In this document: positions 55,659-64,000 of the stretch, one piece after another | Position numbering within the stretch: position 1 is the first letter of the stretch | Layout of the letters: every line of letters begins with the position of its first letter | Source: Planctomycetaceae bacterium | GTDB lineage: Bacteria; Planctomycetota; Planctomycetia; Pirellulales; Pirellulaceae | Assembly: GCA_027487485.1 (NCBI GenBank) | Contig: JAIYDN010000008.1 | Location: 60,034-124,033 of the forward strand | Reading direction: 5' to 3' | DNA: 64,000 bases | The notes under the pieces: model-generated | What the model was told of the DNA's origin: nothing | The model's database searches: none | The model's input: only the letters and a program-made list of their open reading frames with translations | Program-made: the position numbers and the translations under genes

Positions 55659-56900
55659 TTACTTGGTTTTGACCTTAGCGCCCGCTTTTCCTGGCCAAAA
55701 ATTAAGCCAATTGTTTGCAATCCCTTTGTCGACTGCGGTTTTCTCACCGCTCTCACTTTGAACGATTTCAGCACCATTCAGCAAGTCAGTCAGCTGTTGG
55801 ACGGCCAGAGTTATCGCTGCTTTCGGAGCTTGTTCGATCAAAGGCTGCCCATTGTTTCGCATTTCCACCATGGTGCGATAATCGTTAGGAATTTGAAAGA
55901 AAACTTCCCTACCGATCGTTTCTTTCGCCTTCTTAAGGCTGATCTGCCCACTCTCAAGTCCTACACGATTGACGACAACCTTTACCTTTTCACGAATGGA
56001 CTCCATTTGTTGAAGGCTCATCAATAGTCGCACCATGTTTCGCAAGCAGGGCAAATCCAACTGAACGATCAAAACGATCTCGTTGGAAAGCTCAAGCGCG
56101 GTCAGATCCACTTGGGAAAAGGACTTGGACAAATCGATGACAACATGTGAAAAAGAAGCACGCAGCAACCCTATTACTTTGCGTAAGCTATCAGGGGTGA
56201 TCAAATCCAAGTCTTGTAGCTGAACCGGCCGGGGTAACAAATACAGACCGGACGAATGTTTCGTCAATGATTTACGCAGCAAATGGAAGTCAAGTCTCGA
56301 GACATTCTCGGTAACGTCCACTAGGCTGTAATCAGGAATCGAGTCTAGGAAAACATCCGCATCCCCCAAAGCCAAATCAAGATCCACGAGCGCGACGGAG
56401 TTCTCTGCATTGGAGGCAAGGTTGCAGCCGATGTTCACCGCAACCGACGTGCAACCCACGCCACCTGTGGCACCGGCAATAGCAATCATCTTACATCCAC
56501 GAGTCTTGCCGTCGCTTCCGCCGAATTTCGCCTGAAGAGTACGCTCCAAGGCGCCGTGTAGCTCTTCGACCTCGACGGGCATTGGCAAAAATTCTTTAGC
56601 GCCCGCTCGGATGGTCTTTAATATTAACTGCCCCTCGGTGCTCTTGGATAACGCAAGGATGGAGCATTCCGGCGATTGGTGCCGAAGTTTTTCCATCAGT
56701 ACTAGCGCCCGATCCACTCCGCCGTCCATCGATATAATGGCGGCATCCGGTTTCGATTGCTCTACGACATCCGAAAAGAATTCATAGCGAGAACATTCCG
56801 CATCGAGCCACACCACGTCCATACCAAGAAGCATGGATTTGAGCCCCTCTCGGGATTGATCATTAGGGTCGACGATTGCTAATCTAAGTACGTTGCTCAT
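55659..56900 (-). CDS. cpaE: CpaE/TadZ-like pilus localisation ATPase
   Basis: 413 aa. The N-terminal 125 residues look like a degenerate receiver domain (RLAIVDPNDQSREGLKSMLL, IISMDGGVDRA, ALSKS, AGAKEFLPMPVEVEEL). The rest is a MinD/ParA ATPase with a deviant Walker A GATGGVGCTSVAVNIG (about 140-155), switch block VDLDLALGDADVFLD and VVIDLSKSFSQVDL. In the Tad/Flp system this protein localises the secretion machine. It follows cpaC by 70 nt. The invariant signature Lys of ParA proteins is not seen, as is common in CpaE. Confidence 0.85.
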   Translation of the reverse strand: MSNVLRLAIVDPNDQSREGLKSMLLGMDVVWLDAECSRYEFFSDVVEQSKPDAAIISMDGGVDRALVLMEKLRHQSPECSILALSKSTEGQLILKTIRAGAKEFLPMPVEVEELHGALERTLQAKFGGSDGKTRGCKMIAIAGATGGVGCTSVAVNIGCNLASNAENSVALVDLDLALGDADVFLDSIPDYSLVDVTENVSRLDFHLLRKSLTKHSSGLYLLPRPVQLQDLDLITPDSLRKVIGLLRASFSHVVIDLSKSFSQVDLTALELSNEIVLIVQLDLPCLRNMVRLLMSLQQMESIREKVKVVVNRVGLESGQISLKKAKETIGREVFFQIPNDYRTMVEMRNNGQPLIEQAPKAAITLAVQQLTDLLNGAEIVQSESGEKTAVDKGIANNWLNFWPGKAGAKVKTK

Positions 56901-56970
56901 TTGGTTTCAATTCGGTCGGTTCTGAGACTTGTCGAAGATGGTGCCGCATTAGGAAGAAACAACTTGTAAG

Positions 56971-58515
56971 TTATCTCCTCACTGGATTAGGACGAGTACT
57001 TTCGTTACGTAAGGCAGTGGACGCGTTGGCTGAATAAGGTTTTTCTTGCCCATTTCCCATCGTCGGAAGTGGGGTGCTGGTTTGGCTTGGAGCGCCCGTG
57101 GGCGAGTACGCTTGACTGTAATACTCAGGCGTCGATTCAACAGTTGGTGCACACGCCTCTTCATTAGGACCGCACGTGGCTGGCACTTCGATGTACCCCT
57201 TGAGATACAGTTCTTTATCGAGTGGACTGGCGCTGTTAAAGCCAGGCCCACCAACCGGAACTTCATTGCAATCCATCGGGCTCGCAAAATTAGGAGTCAC
57301 CAAAATGAGAAGCTCCACCTCGTTTTGTACTTCGCGATTGCTTCGGAAAACCGCCCCCAAGTAGGGAAGATCAGCAAGGCCTGGGATACCAACTGATTGA
57401 CTTTCCGTTCTAACTTGCAACAGACCAGCTAAAGCCAACGTCTGTCCCGCTTTCAGCTCCACCGCTGTGTCGACGAAACGGCTGCGAATACCTGGAACAC
57501 TGGTACCATTGATCAACACGCTTCTACCTGGATCAATCTCGCTAATCGTTGGCCTGACTTCCAACCATATACGGCTGTCGCCACGAACCTTAGCAACGAA
57601 ATCGAGACGCGTTCCAAACTCACGGAACTCAATCGCGACTTGGCCAAGCCCTGCAGGCACAAGAATTGGAAATTCACCACCCGAGTTGAAACTGGCCGGC
57701 CGCCCGTCGATAGCTACAACGGTCGGATCCGCCATCACCTTGGCCAAATTGTTTTGTCGCAGCAAACGCAACAAGCCGAAGAATTGATTGCCGTTGTCGA
57801 CAATTCCAAACTTCAACGTTTCACTCCCTGCGCTTGTTAAATTGGGGACCGCTCCTGTGCCTCCAATTCCGCTCACAGAACTGGAAACAAAGTCGTTTCC
57901 GAAGCCGAGGCTCCAGTCGATTCCGCACTCTCGTAACTTGGTGCGGGAGACTTCCATTACCTGCGTCTGAAGCATGATGGTATGAACACCAATCACCTCA
58001 ATACGATTGATGACGGTAGGGTAATACTGCTCGGCAATGGTAACCGCTTGAGCGACGTGATCATCCGAAGTAACTTGCCCCGAGATGATGACTGCTTGCT
58101 GAATTGGTCGGACCTGAAGCGTCGCTGTCGGAAATTCTTGAGATAGAATTGCTTGCAACTCTCTCGCATCCCCAGTCACTACGACCTGCACGTTATAGAC
58201 GGTTCCATCCTCCCCTTTCAGGTCGATTTGGGACACGCCGGTCGCGATGGCGGAGACTAAAACTTCGTTCTTTCCCGTTGCTTGCACTTGAATTGCAGCA
58301 TCGTTTTGAACTGTCGCAAGCGGGATTGGCTGCGGGAAGGTCAAGTACTGTGAAGTGGTTACCACCATTTGGAGCGATTGCTGCTCTTTGGTGATGGCTA
58401 GCCTACCGTTAGGTATCAATAATTCGTCGGCTGCCGTTGACTCTGAACTCCAAGCCGAGAGGCTTAGAATAGATGCCACTAGCGCCGCTGCAAAGTTCTT
58501 CCGTTTAAAACCCAT
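56971..58515 (-). CDS. cpaC: CpaC/RcpA-type outer-membrane secretin
   Basis: 514 aa: a signal peptide (about 1-28, ending ESTAA), an N-terminal pilus-domain region, a BON-like/N1 region (about 110-170, QVRPIQQAVIISGQVTSDDH), and the secretin core (about 225-420). The core has FGLLRLLRQNNLAKVMADPT, ASFNSGGEFPILVP and LALAGLLQVRTESQSVGIPG. EVELLILVTPNFASPM closes the core, followed by a Pro/Ser-rich tail. It forms the outer-membrane pore of the Tad pilus. Upstream lies cpaB (181-bp gap with an inverted repeat), downstream cpaE. Confidence 0.9.
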   Translation of the reverse strand: MGFKRKNFAAALVASILSLSAWSSESTAADELLIPNGRLAITKEQQSLQMVVTTSQYLTFPQPIPLATVQNDAAIQVQATGKNEVLVSAIATGVSQIDLKGEDGTVYNVQVVVTGDARELQAILSQEFPTATLQVRPIQQAVIISGQVTSDDHVAQAVTIAEQYYPTVINRIEVIGVHTIMLQTQVMEVSRTKLRECGIDWSLGFGNDFVSSSVSGIGGTGAVPNLTSAGSETLKFGIVDNGNQFFGLLRLLRQNNLAKVMADPTVVAIDGRPASFNSGGEFPILVPAGLGQVAIEFREFGTRLDFVAKVRGDSRIWLEVRPTISEIDPGRSVLINGTSVPGIRSRFVDTAVELKAGQTLALAGLLQVRTESQSVGIPGLADLPYLGAVFRSNREVQNEVELLILVTPNFASPMDCNEVPVGGPGFNSASPLDKELYLKGYIEVPATCGPNEEACAPTVESTPEYYSQAYSPTGAPSQTSTPLPTMGNGQEKPYSANASTALRNESTRPNPVRR

Positions 58516-58624
58516 CTCAATTCACTTCCCTGTGAACATTCGGCGGACAATGTGCGACCCGGCGGGCCGTACTTCGCTTTATTGATTGGAAGATATGTCG
58601 TCCCTGACAGCTCCCGTACAATTT

Positions 58625-58662
58625 GAGTCGTCGAAGGCTTTGTTAAAAACGCGCGACGACTC
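58625..58662. promoter_or_regulatory. Perfect 9-bp inverted repeat in the cpaB-cpaC gap
   Basis: GAGTCGTCG (58625-58633) and CGACGACTC (58654-58662) are exact reverse complements separated by 20 nt. There is no T-run, so it is more likely an operator or an mRNA hairpin than a terminator. Confidence 0.4.
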
Positions 58663-58696
58663 GATCGTTGTATTCGGCATTACTACTACCGAAAGA

Positions 58697-59803
58697 TTAC
58701 TTGCCACTGGGGTAGGTTGCCTTAAAGCCCCCAGATTGCCAAACCCCGGCATTCGGATCCCACGTCAAGTCTGGCTGCGGGGCTGTGTCGAGATCCGCCG
58801 AAGGGGGGGAACCGGTGCTAAGGGGTGACTTGGAATTTGTGCCCGTGGCTGAGTTCGCCTTCAACGGAGAACTGTATGGCGAATAGCCCGCCCCAGGATT
58901 GCCTTCCATTGATGGCGAACCATCGAAATCAGTATCCGCACTTTTTTGGACTACCATTTGGCCGTCTACCATCTTATATCGCGTGGACTTCGTCGCCGAG
59001 ACAATTGTCATCTCATGGGAGTCTGTACTTGCTTTGCGTCCCGTGGGTAGGTGAACGGACTCAGCAATGGGCAAATTGACATTCACTTCCGATGTTTCAG
59101 ATTGCTTGAGCCATTCCATGAACTCTTCGCCATTATCCTCGCGAGCGGGCGTACTGCTGGCTTGTTGTGGAGGGCAAAGTGCCAATCTCAACTTACCCAA
59201 GTTAGCAGCCGTATCCAAAACGATATACTGAGAGTCCTTCACAAGGAGCTGGATGGTGCTCGGTTTTTTCTGCGATGTCGCTTCCATGTCAACGACCGCA
59301 ACCCCATCAATCATGACAACCTCAAGGTTCTCAATGACTTTAACGCTCTTGGCTGACTGAGTTCGACCATTCGTGGCAAAATATCCGAAAACATCCACTC
59401 GATCGCCTGGGCCGATATAGCCGCTGCCACCCGATTCGTCTTTCACTGGAATATCAAAAATCCTGAATCCAACAGGTACGCTGAACTCTTTTCCCTTGGC
59501 AGAAAGCTTCGCTTCAAGGAACGGTTCACCAACATAAAGTCGTTGCTTCAAGAACTTATTCTCGACCATTTTGGGATCGGAAATAGCACCCAATGGAACA
59601 CGATCCGCTGGCCATTGCTCCACGCGAAAACCATCCATGGGAACCTTCAGTGCAGCCGATAAATCCTTGGAAGCAACCAAAATGCTAACCGTCTGTACTT
59701 CCTGACGATCATTCTGATTGAGCACAACTTGACTTACGGCAACGGATGCAACAACACCACATCCCAAAGCAACGACGAGAAGCAGGACCGACTTAGATCT
59801 CAT
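58697..59803 (-). CDS. cpaB: CpaB/RcpC-like Flp pilus assembly protein
   Basis: 368 aa from ATG 59803; the frame to 59911 is not family-like. One N-terminal hydrophobic helix (VLLLVVALGCGVVASVAVSQ) is followed by a SAF/beta-clip domain: SILVASKDLSAALKVPMDGF, FLKQRLYVGEPFLEAKLSAK and FDIPVKDESGGSGYIGPGDR. The signature GPGDRVDVFGYF is typical. It would sit in the periplasm and stabilise the secretin. The C-terminal 90 residues are Ser/Pro-rich and not conserved. No cpaF, tadB/C, prepilin or prepilin peptidase gene is in the window. Confidence 0.87.
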   Translation of the reverse strand: MRSKSVLLLVVALGCGVVASVAVSQVVLNQNDRQEVQTVSILVASKDLSAALKVPMDGFRVEQWPADRVPLGAISDPKMVENKFLKQRLYVGEPFLEAKLSAKGKEFSVPVGFRIFDIPVKDESGGSGYIGPGDRVDVFGYFATNGRTQSAKSVKVIENLEVVMIDGVAVVDMEATSQKKPSTIQLLVKDSQYIVLDTAANLGKLRLALCPPQQASSTPAREDNGEEFMEWLKQSETSEVNVNLPIAESVHLPTGRKASTDSHEMTIVSATKSTRYKMVDGQMVVQKSADTDFDGSPSMEGNPGAGYSPYSSPLKANSATGTNSKSPLSTGSPPSADLDTAPQPDLTWDPNAGVWQSGGFKATYPSGK

Positions 59804-60285
59804 GACAGGACACCTTGAAGGGAGAATGAGTATTGCCACCACTTCGGTGCGACAATACGTAGGCGTCCATGCCCGTGGAATCTTTGCAGACGAACTCAAG
59901 TCAGTCTGCATTTACGTACAACTCTGTCATTCGACATCACAGCAGGACGGAATTAAACGAATTCCTACTGTCCCAAAAATGCAACCTGACCGGCGTCTTA
60001 GGAAAAATCCGCATCACGAGACTTGCCCCAACATCCGTCCCAGGGCGGCACTCGTTTTAGAACCTTTGTTTCGACCGTTAAGCTGGTTTAATTTTGCGCA
60101 CCAATGGTGCTCGTAATCCATTGCCAGCATGATTCAATAAATTCAATTTGGCCTGCGGACGCTATGCGGGATTTGGTTTCCCTGTTAAAAACGGGCCAGA
60201 ACCCACGAGGATTCAGGAAGACACTTTTTCCTGGTCAAGTGTCCCGATTGGAAGATACGACATTCATATTTAGATTTTAGAGTTC
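59804..60285. other. Intergenic region, no gene recognised
   Basis: 482 bp between divergent cpaB and the PVC-type cytochrome gene. The open frames here (for example 59802-60116) have no recognisable feature. The only structure seen is the overlapping inverted-repeat pair at 60214-60243. Promoters for both flanking genes presumably lie here, but no convincing -35/-10 pair was found. Confidence 0.5.
60214..60243 (+). promoter_or_regulatory. Two overlapping, mutually exclusive inverted repeats upstream of the cytochrome gene
   Basis: CAGGAA-N8-TTCCTG (60214-60233) and GACACTT-N10-AAGTGTC (60220-60243) interlock, so only one can pair at a time. They lie 43 bp before the ATG. They could be an operator or an mRNA switch, or chance. 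Confidence 0.3.
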
Positions 60286-63200
60286 ATGAAACCACAAAAA
60301 CCAACCTCATTCTTGTATTCACGCCATTACCTTTCCAACCCGATGGTTTTGCTTTTGGTTGGCCTTTTGTACGGTAGCTCGACCTGGAATGTTTCGTCCT
60401 CTCTTCTTGCGGCGGACGATGAAAACACTCCAAGCAAAACCAGCTCTTCAGCCAAGGAAAAACCCATTGCGGAAATTCCAAAGCTACAACCTGCTTCCGC
60501 GGAAGCCTCAGCAGCGATTGGATCCTTTAAAAAACCTGATGGGATGACTTGTGAGCTTTTCGCGGCAGAGCCCATGCTTGGCAACCCAGTTGCCTTTGCT
60601 TTTGACAATCAAGGACGGATCATCGTTTGCGAGTCGTATCGGCAGAACAACGGCGTGACCGACAATCGCGGACATGATGAAGCATGGCTTACGGCGGATT
60701 TGGCTGCAATGACGGTCGCGGATCGAATCCGGTACCACCGCGAATTGCTCGGGGATAAAGCTCGAGAATACGAAACTCAAGATGACTTACTCCGGCTACT
60801 TGTCGATACCGATGGAGACTTCGTCGCTGACAAGGCAACCGTCTTCGCCTCTGGCTTCAATTCGATCGAAGAAGGAACGGGCGCCGGAGCACTCATCCGC
60901 AACAACACTGTTTATTACACCAACATTCCTAAACTATGGGCTTTGGTGGATAAGAACGAAGATGGCGTCGCGGATGATCGTGTTGTGCTCTCCGATGGTT
61001 ATGGTGTCCGAGTTGCTTTTCGTGGCCATGATATGCACGGCTTGATTCTTGGGCCGGATGGACGACTCTATTTTTCTATCGGAGACCGCGGATACCACAT
61101 CGAAACTCCCGACGGCATATTGGCTGATCCCGAAAGTGGGGCGGTCTTTCGTTGCGAGTTGGATGGTTCAAAGCTGGAAGTGTTCGCAACCGGTCTTCGC
61201 AATCCACAAGAACTGGCCTTTGACGATTTTGGAAATTTGTTCACCGGCGATAATAACTCCGATTCGGGCGACAAAGCCCGTTGGGTGAATGTGGTTCGTG
61301 GCGGAGACTCGGGCTGGCGAATGATGTACCAGTACATCTCTGATCGGGGCCCCTTTAATCGCGAGAAGATTTGGTTCCCATTCAACGATGCGACTCCGGC
61401 ATACACGGTCCCACCGATTGCTAACGTCAGCGATGGGCCTTCGGGTTTAACTTGCTATCCCGGCACTGGTTTAACAGCTCCTGACGATGAACCGAATCGA
61501 TTTAAAAACGCTTTCTTTCTGGTCGACTTTCGCGGCCAAGCTTCCAACAGCGGTATCCGGATGATCAAGGTAAAGCCAAACGGAGCTTTCTTTGAACTCG
61601 AAACGAATGAAGAGTTTATCTGGAACATCCTTGGAACGGATGCCGACTTTTCGCCAGATGGTGGACTCTATGTGAGCGATTGGGTGAACGGATGGAACGG
61701 GGAGAACAAAGGAAGACTCTATCGTTTCGCGGACACTCGAGCTCAAGCCTCGCAAGACGTCAAAGCGACCAAGGCCATCTTGAATGCAGGGGTCAAGAAT
61801 TTAAGCCCCAACCAATTGGGTGAACTTCTGGGACATATAGACCGTCGAGTGCGATTGGAAGCGCAATGGGAGCTGGCCTCGCGTCAAGAACGCACCATCC
61901 TGATCGAAGCCTCCAAGCCTTCGACGCCGTCCATGCTGAAGCGACTCCATGCAGTTTGGGGATTAGGTCAAATCCTTCGAGGCAATAATAACGATTCCAC
62001 TTCCGTTAATGCAATCAAAGTCTGCTTCAACGATTCGGATCCGTGGGTCGTTGCCCGGGCAATTGAAATGGCCGCCGACGCAGGACTGAAAACTCTGGCC
62101 TCCGATTTGGTGACCTTGGCGTCGCACGAATCAAGCATCGTCAAAGCTGCAAGCTGCATGGCGTTAGGCAAACTGCAATTGGATGTTGGCCTGACTGACA
62201 TCGTGAAGGTGCTGGCCGATAACAATAACCAAGATCCAATCTTGCGTCATGCCGGCATCATGGGACTTGTCGGTGTTCAGGATTCCGCAAAACTGCAGTC
62301 ACTAAAAACCAACTCCAGCGAAGCGGTTCGTTTAGCCGCCGTCGTTGCTCTTCGAAAGCAAGCCAATCCAATCATCGCCGAGTTTTTAGGTGACGCTTCC
62401 ACTTCAGTCATTAAGGAAGCAGTCCGAGCCATCCACGACGTTCCAAAGCTACATGTTCAGCTCGCTTCGGTGGCTGACCTGCCGTTGGCAAGCAATGCAG
62501 AGGATGCAGTGGTTCACCGAGTCTTAAACGCGGGCTTCCGACTTGGTCGAAAGCAAGATGCCATCAAGCTTGCCAATTTTGCCGCAAGCTCCGGCGGCAG
62601 CGAAGCCATGCGATTGGAAGCTTTAGAAATGCTCGCCTCGTGGAGCAAGCCTGGACTTCGCGATCGAGTCATGAATCGCCATCTTCCACTAGCAGACCGA
62701 GATGGTGATATCGCGACCCAAGCGATCCGAGACCGAATTGAACTGCTTTCCGCTGCACCTGCCAAAATCCGAGACAAGTTTCTTGAGATCGGCGCGTCGA
62801 TGGGCATCACGGAGATCTCTCAATTGCTTCAAACAACAGCCAAAGATTCCAAAGCACCCGGGGCTAGGCGAGCTGCGGCCATTCGAGCGCTAGCAGGCCT
62901 CGAACCCAAAGCGATTCCTGAATTGATCGCTATGGCGATTCAGGATTCGGATGCCGATGTGCGAATCGCTGGACTTGGATTGCAAGTGGTCGCTTCCCCC
63001 GAAAAGGCAATTTCCAACTTAGCGAAATCGATCGAGTCGACGACTCCGCGCGAACGCCAATTTGCATGGGACCAATTGGGCACACTCCAACTGCCTCAAG
63101 CGAAACGACTATTATCCCAAGGGGCCATAGCTTACTTGGATGGCACCCTTCCAAGCGACTGCCGATTGAACGTTGCAGAAAGTGTTGCTGGGAAATTGCA

Positions 63201-63771
63201 AGGAGATGTGCTAAAGCGATGGGAGGAGAACACAGCCAAGAAAGAGGCGGCTCGCGAACAGACTCCGCAAGAATACTATGTCGATAGCACCGACGGCGGA
63301 GATGTCAATCGAGGTCGCAACTTGTTCTTCACACGTAGCAACCTGTCGTGTGTTCGCTGTCACAAGGTCGGTCAAATCGGCGGCGAAGTTGGGCCAGCTC
63401 TTGGTTCACTGGGCACTCAGAAAAGTCGAGCGTATTTGTTAGAAGCCATCGTCGCCCCCAACACCACCATTGCGCAAGGATTCGAAACCGCTGTGATTTT
63501 GGATACCGAGGGCAACACGGTTTCTGGAATCATCAAGTCCGAAGATGACGAACAAATTGTCCTGATGGACGCCCAAGGCGCCCTCGTGACCATCGAAAAA
63601 GAATCGATCGAGGCCCGACGCAAAGGATCGTCCTCCATGCCCGCAGATTTGATGAAGTATTTGAATCAACGTGAATTGCGAGACCTGGTTGCTTATCTAG
63701 CATCGTTAGACGGAAGCCCCGAGGCCACGGTCGGACTCGATTCCGCCCAATCCGGCCATCAAGTTGAATAG
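60286..63771 (+). CDS. PVC-type membrane-bound dehydrogenase / CxxCH cytochrome
   Basis: 1161 aa. An N-terminal signal segment (about 18-43, NPMVLLLVGLLYGSSTW) is followed by a six-bladed beta-propeller with glucose/sorbosone-dehydrogenase-like motifs (about 85-470, GPDGRLYFSIGDRGYHIETP, TGLRNPQELAFDDFGNLFTG). A helical HEAT-like domain spans about 500-980. A C-terminal cytochrome c domain has Cys1022-Val-Arg-Cys1025-His1026, then a late Met (SSSMPADLMKYL) as possible distal ligand. This architecture is typical of Planctomycetes and relatives and is thought to oxidise sugars or polysaccharide products at the envelope. The substrate is unproven. Repeats follow the stop. Confidence 0.92.
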   Translation: MKPQKPTSFLYSRHYLSNPMVLLLVGLLYGSSTWNVSSSLLAADDENTPSKTSSSAKEKPIAEIPKLQPASAEASAAIGSFKKPDGMTCELFAAEPMLGNPVAFAFDNQGRIIVCESYRQNNGVTDNRGHDEAWLTADLAAMTVADRIRYHRELLGDKAREYETQDDLLRLLVDTDGDFVADKATVFASGFNSIEEGTGAGALIRNNTVYYTNIPKLWALVDKNEDGVADDRVVLSDGYGVRVAFRGHDMHGLILGPDGRLYFSIGDRGYHIETPDGILADPESGAVFRCELDGSKLEVFATGLRNPQELAFDDFGNLFTGDNNSDSGDKARWVNVVRGGDSGWRMMYQYISDRGPFNREKIWFPFNDATPAYTVPPIANVSDGPSGLTCYPGTGLTAPDDEPNRFKNAFFLVDFRGQASNSGIRMIKVKPNGAFFELETNEEFIWNILGTDADFSPDGGLYVSDWVNGWNGENKGRLYRFADTRAQASQDVKATKAILNAGVKNLSPNQLGELLGHIDRRVRLEAQWELASRQERTILIEASKPSTPSMLKRLHAVWGLGQILRGNNNDSTSVNAIKVCFNDSDPWVVARAIEMAADAGLKTLASDLVTLASHESSIVKAASCMALGKLQLDVGLTDIVKVLADNNNQDPILRHAGIMGLVGVQDSAKLQSLKTNSSEAVRLAAVVALRKQANPIIAEFLGDASTSVIKEAVRAIHDVPKLHVQLASVADLPLASNAEDAVVHRVLNAGFRLGRKQDAIKLANFAASSGGSEAMRLEALEMLASWSKPGLRDRVMNRHLPLADRDGDIATQAIRDRIELLSAAPAKIRDKFLEIGASMGITEISQLLQTTAKDSKAPGARRAAAIRALAGLEPKAIPELIAMAIQDSDADVRIAGLGLQVVASPEKAISNLAKSIESTTPRERQFAWDQLGTLQLPQAKRLLSQGAIAYLDGTLPSDCRLNVAESVAGKLQGDVLKRWEENTAKKEAAREQTPQEYYVDSTDGGDVNRGRNLFFTRSNLSCVRCHKVGQIGGEVGPALGSLGTQKSRAYLLEAIVAPNTTIAQGFETAVILDTEGNTVSGIIKSEDDEQIVLMDAQGALVTIEKESIEARRKGSSSMPADLMKYLNQRELRDLVAYLASLDGSPEATVGLDSAQSGHQVE

Positions 63772-63772
63772 G

Positions 63773-63812
63773 CATAGGCAGTAACAAGTCGCCGTAGGCC
63801 GTAACAAGTCGC
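63773..63812. repeat. Two tandem 20-bp direct repeats after the cytochrome gene
   Basis: CATAGGCAGTAACAAGTCGC (63773-63792) and CGTAGGCCGTAACAAGTCGC (63793-63812) differ at three positions of 20. A related GCAGTTACGG follows. Purpose unknown. Confidence 0.75.
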
Positions 63813-63876
63813 TCTGGACGCAGTTACGGCATTGCCCTTCAGATGGCTCGAAGTCGGTTGATGACTCGTGCGTTCA

Positions 63877-64000
63877 ACTACCGAAAACACCGAACACACG
63901 GAAAGGGAGCCGAGCCTTTCTTACGTCCTGAATTCAGTGTGTTCCGTGTGTTCCGTGGTTCAATAATCGGTTCTTGAATCATCTTTTCAACCACCGAAAA
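63877..64000. repeat. Second array of the palindromic repeat family, running off the window
   Basis: One complete copy (63877-63961) has the left arm ACTACCGAAAACACCGAACA and right arm TTCAGTGTGTTCCGTGTGTT. The linker AATAATCGGTTCTTGAATCA follows, then the start of a second copy (ACCACCGAAAA, 63990-64000). The period is about 113 bp. Arms and linker match the array at 969-1274. Confidence 0.85.

Noticed and set aside
59802..60116. 104-aa frame in the cpaB-cytochrome gap
   Set aside because: It lacks a ribosome-binding site and domain, and its composition is that of non-coding sequence.

Overview
The window looks like a chromosomal segment of a planctomycete, most likely of the Pirellulales type. 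I infer this from gene content. There is a PVC-type CxxCH cytochrome with a beta-propeller and HEAT repeats, and a remnant of a DUF1501 gene. A Ser/Thr kinase gene sits next to an ECF-type sigma factor gene. There is a formaldehyde-activating-enzyme (Fae) family protein, and several secreted proteins carry glycine-rich tails. Short palindromic intergenic repeats of a kind I associate with this group also occur. No rRNA, tRNA, CRISPR array, insertion sequence or prophage was recognised.

Layout. 1-5.8 kb: the 3' part of an HtrA/DegP protease, three tandem palindromic repeats, a hypothetical gene, a membrane protein overlapping nrnA, and pabB. 5.8-8.8 kb: flagellar flgD-flgE, the hook protein carrying a large insertion. 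8.9-10.2 kb: a drug/metabolite transporter followed by a CTCGTA-repeat element. 10.2-15.6 kb: a minus-strand run of Nudix hydrolase, SDR, Fae-like protein, rarD, APC permease and NYN protein. 15.7-24.0 kb: a 19-bp inverted repeat, a histidine phosphatase, and a divergent pair of large exported proteins (DUF11-like; VWA/STN-like). 24-30.6 kb: plsC-cmk, then sppA followed by a histidine kinase and an NtrC-like regulator without a recognisable GAFTGA loop. 30.6-37.3 kb: a methyltransferase, a 1347-residue transglutaminase-like/TPR protein, the DUF1501 remnant and an orphan protein with a caspase-like His/Cys pattern. 37.3-42.8 kb: a minus-strand signalling cluster of coiled-coil protein, FHA-like protein, membrane Ser/Thr kinase, membrane-anchored exported protein and sigma factor. 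43-50 kb: a lipoprotein, an M28 peptidase, a PcrA/UvrD helicase and an orphan D12-class adenine methyltransferase. 50-53.7 kb: a glycine-rich exported protein, a YheT-like hydrolase, a PfkB kinase and a small membrane protein. 53.7-59.8 kb: an RsbW/STAS pair, a zinc-ribbon membrane protein and part of a Tad pilus locus (cpaB, cpaC, cpaE). 60.3-63.8 kb: the PVC-type cytochrome. The window ends inside another array of the repeat family found at 1 kb.

Working together. The kinase, exported membrane protein and sigma factor genes are tightly packed, with a 7-nt gap and then a 4-nt overlap, so they are probably one unit coupling an envelope signal to transcription. CpaB, CpaC and CpaE would form the outer-membrane channel and localisation ATPase of a Tad pilus whose motor genes lie outside the window. 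The adjacent RsbW/STAS pair may be a partner switch. SppA, the sensor kinase and the regulator form an apparent operon that suggests envelope quality control. TTG starts are needed for cmk and rarD, and a GTG start for the small membrane protein at 53.4 kb. All functions are read from sequence motifs by eye; no database search was run.
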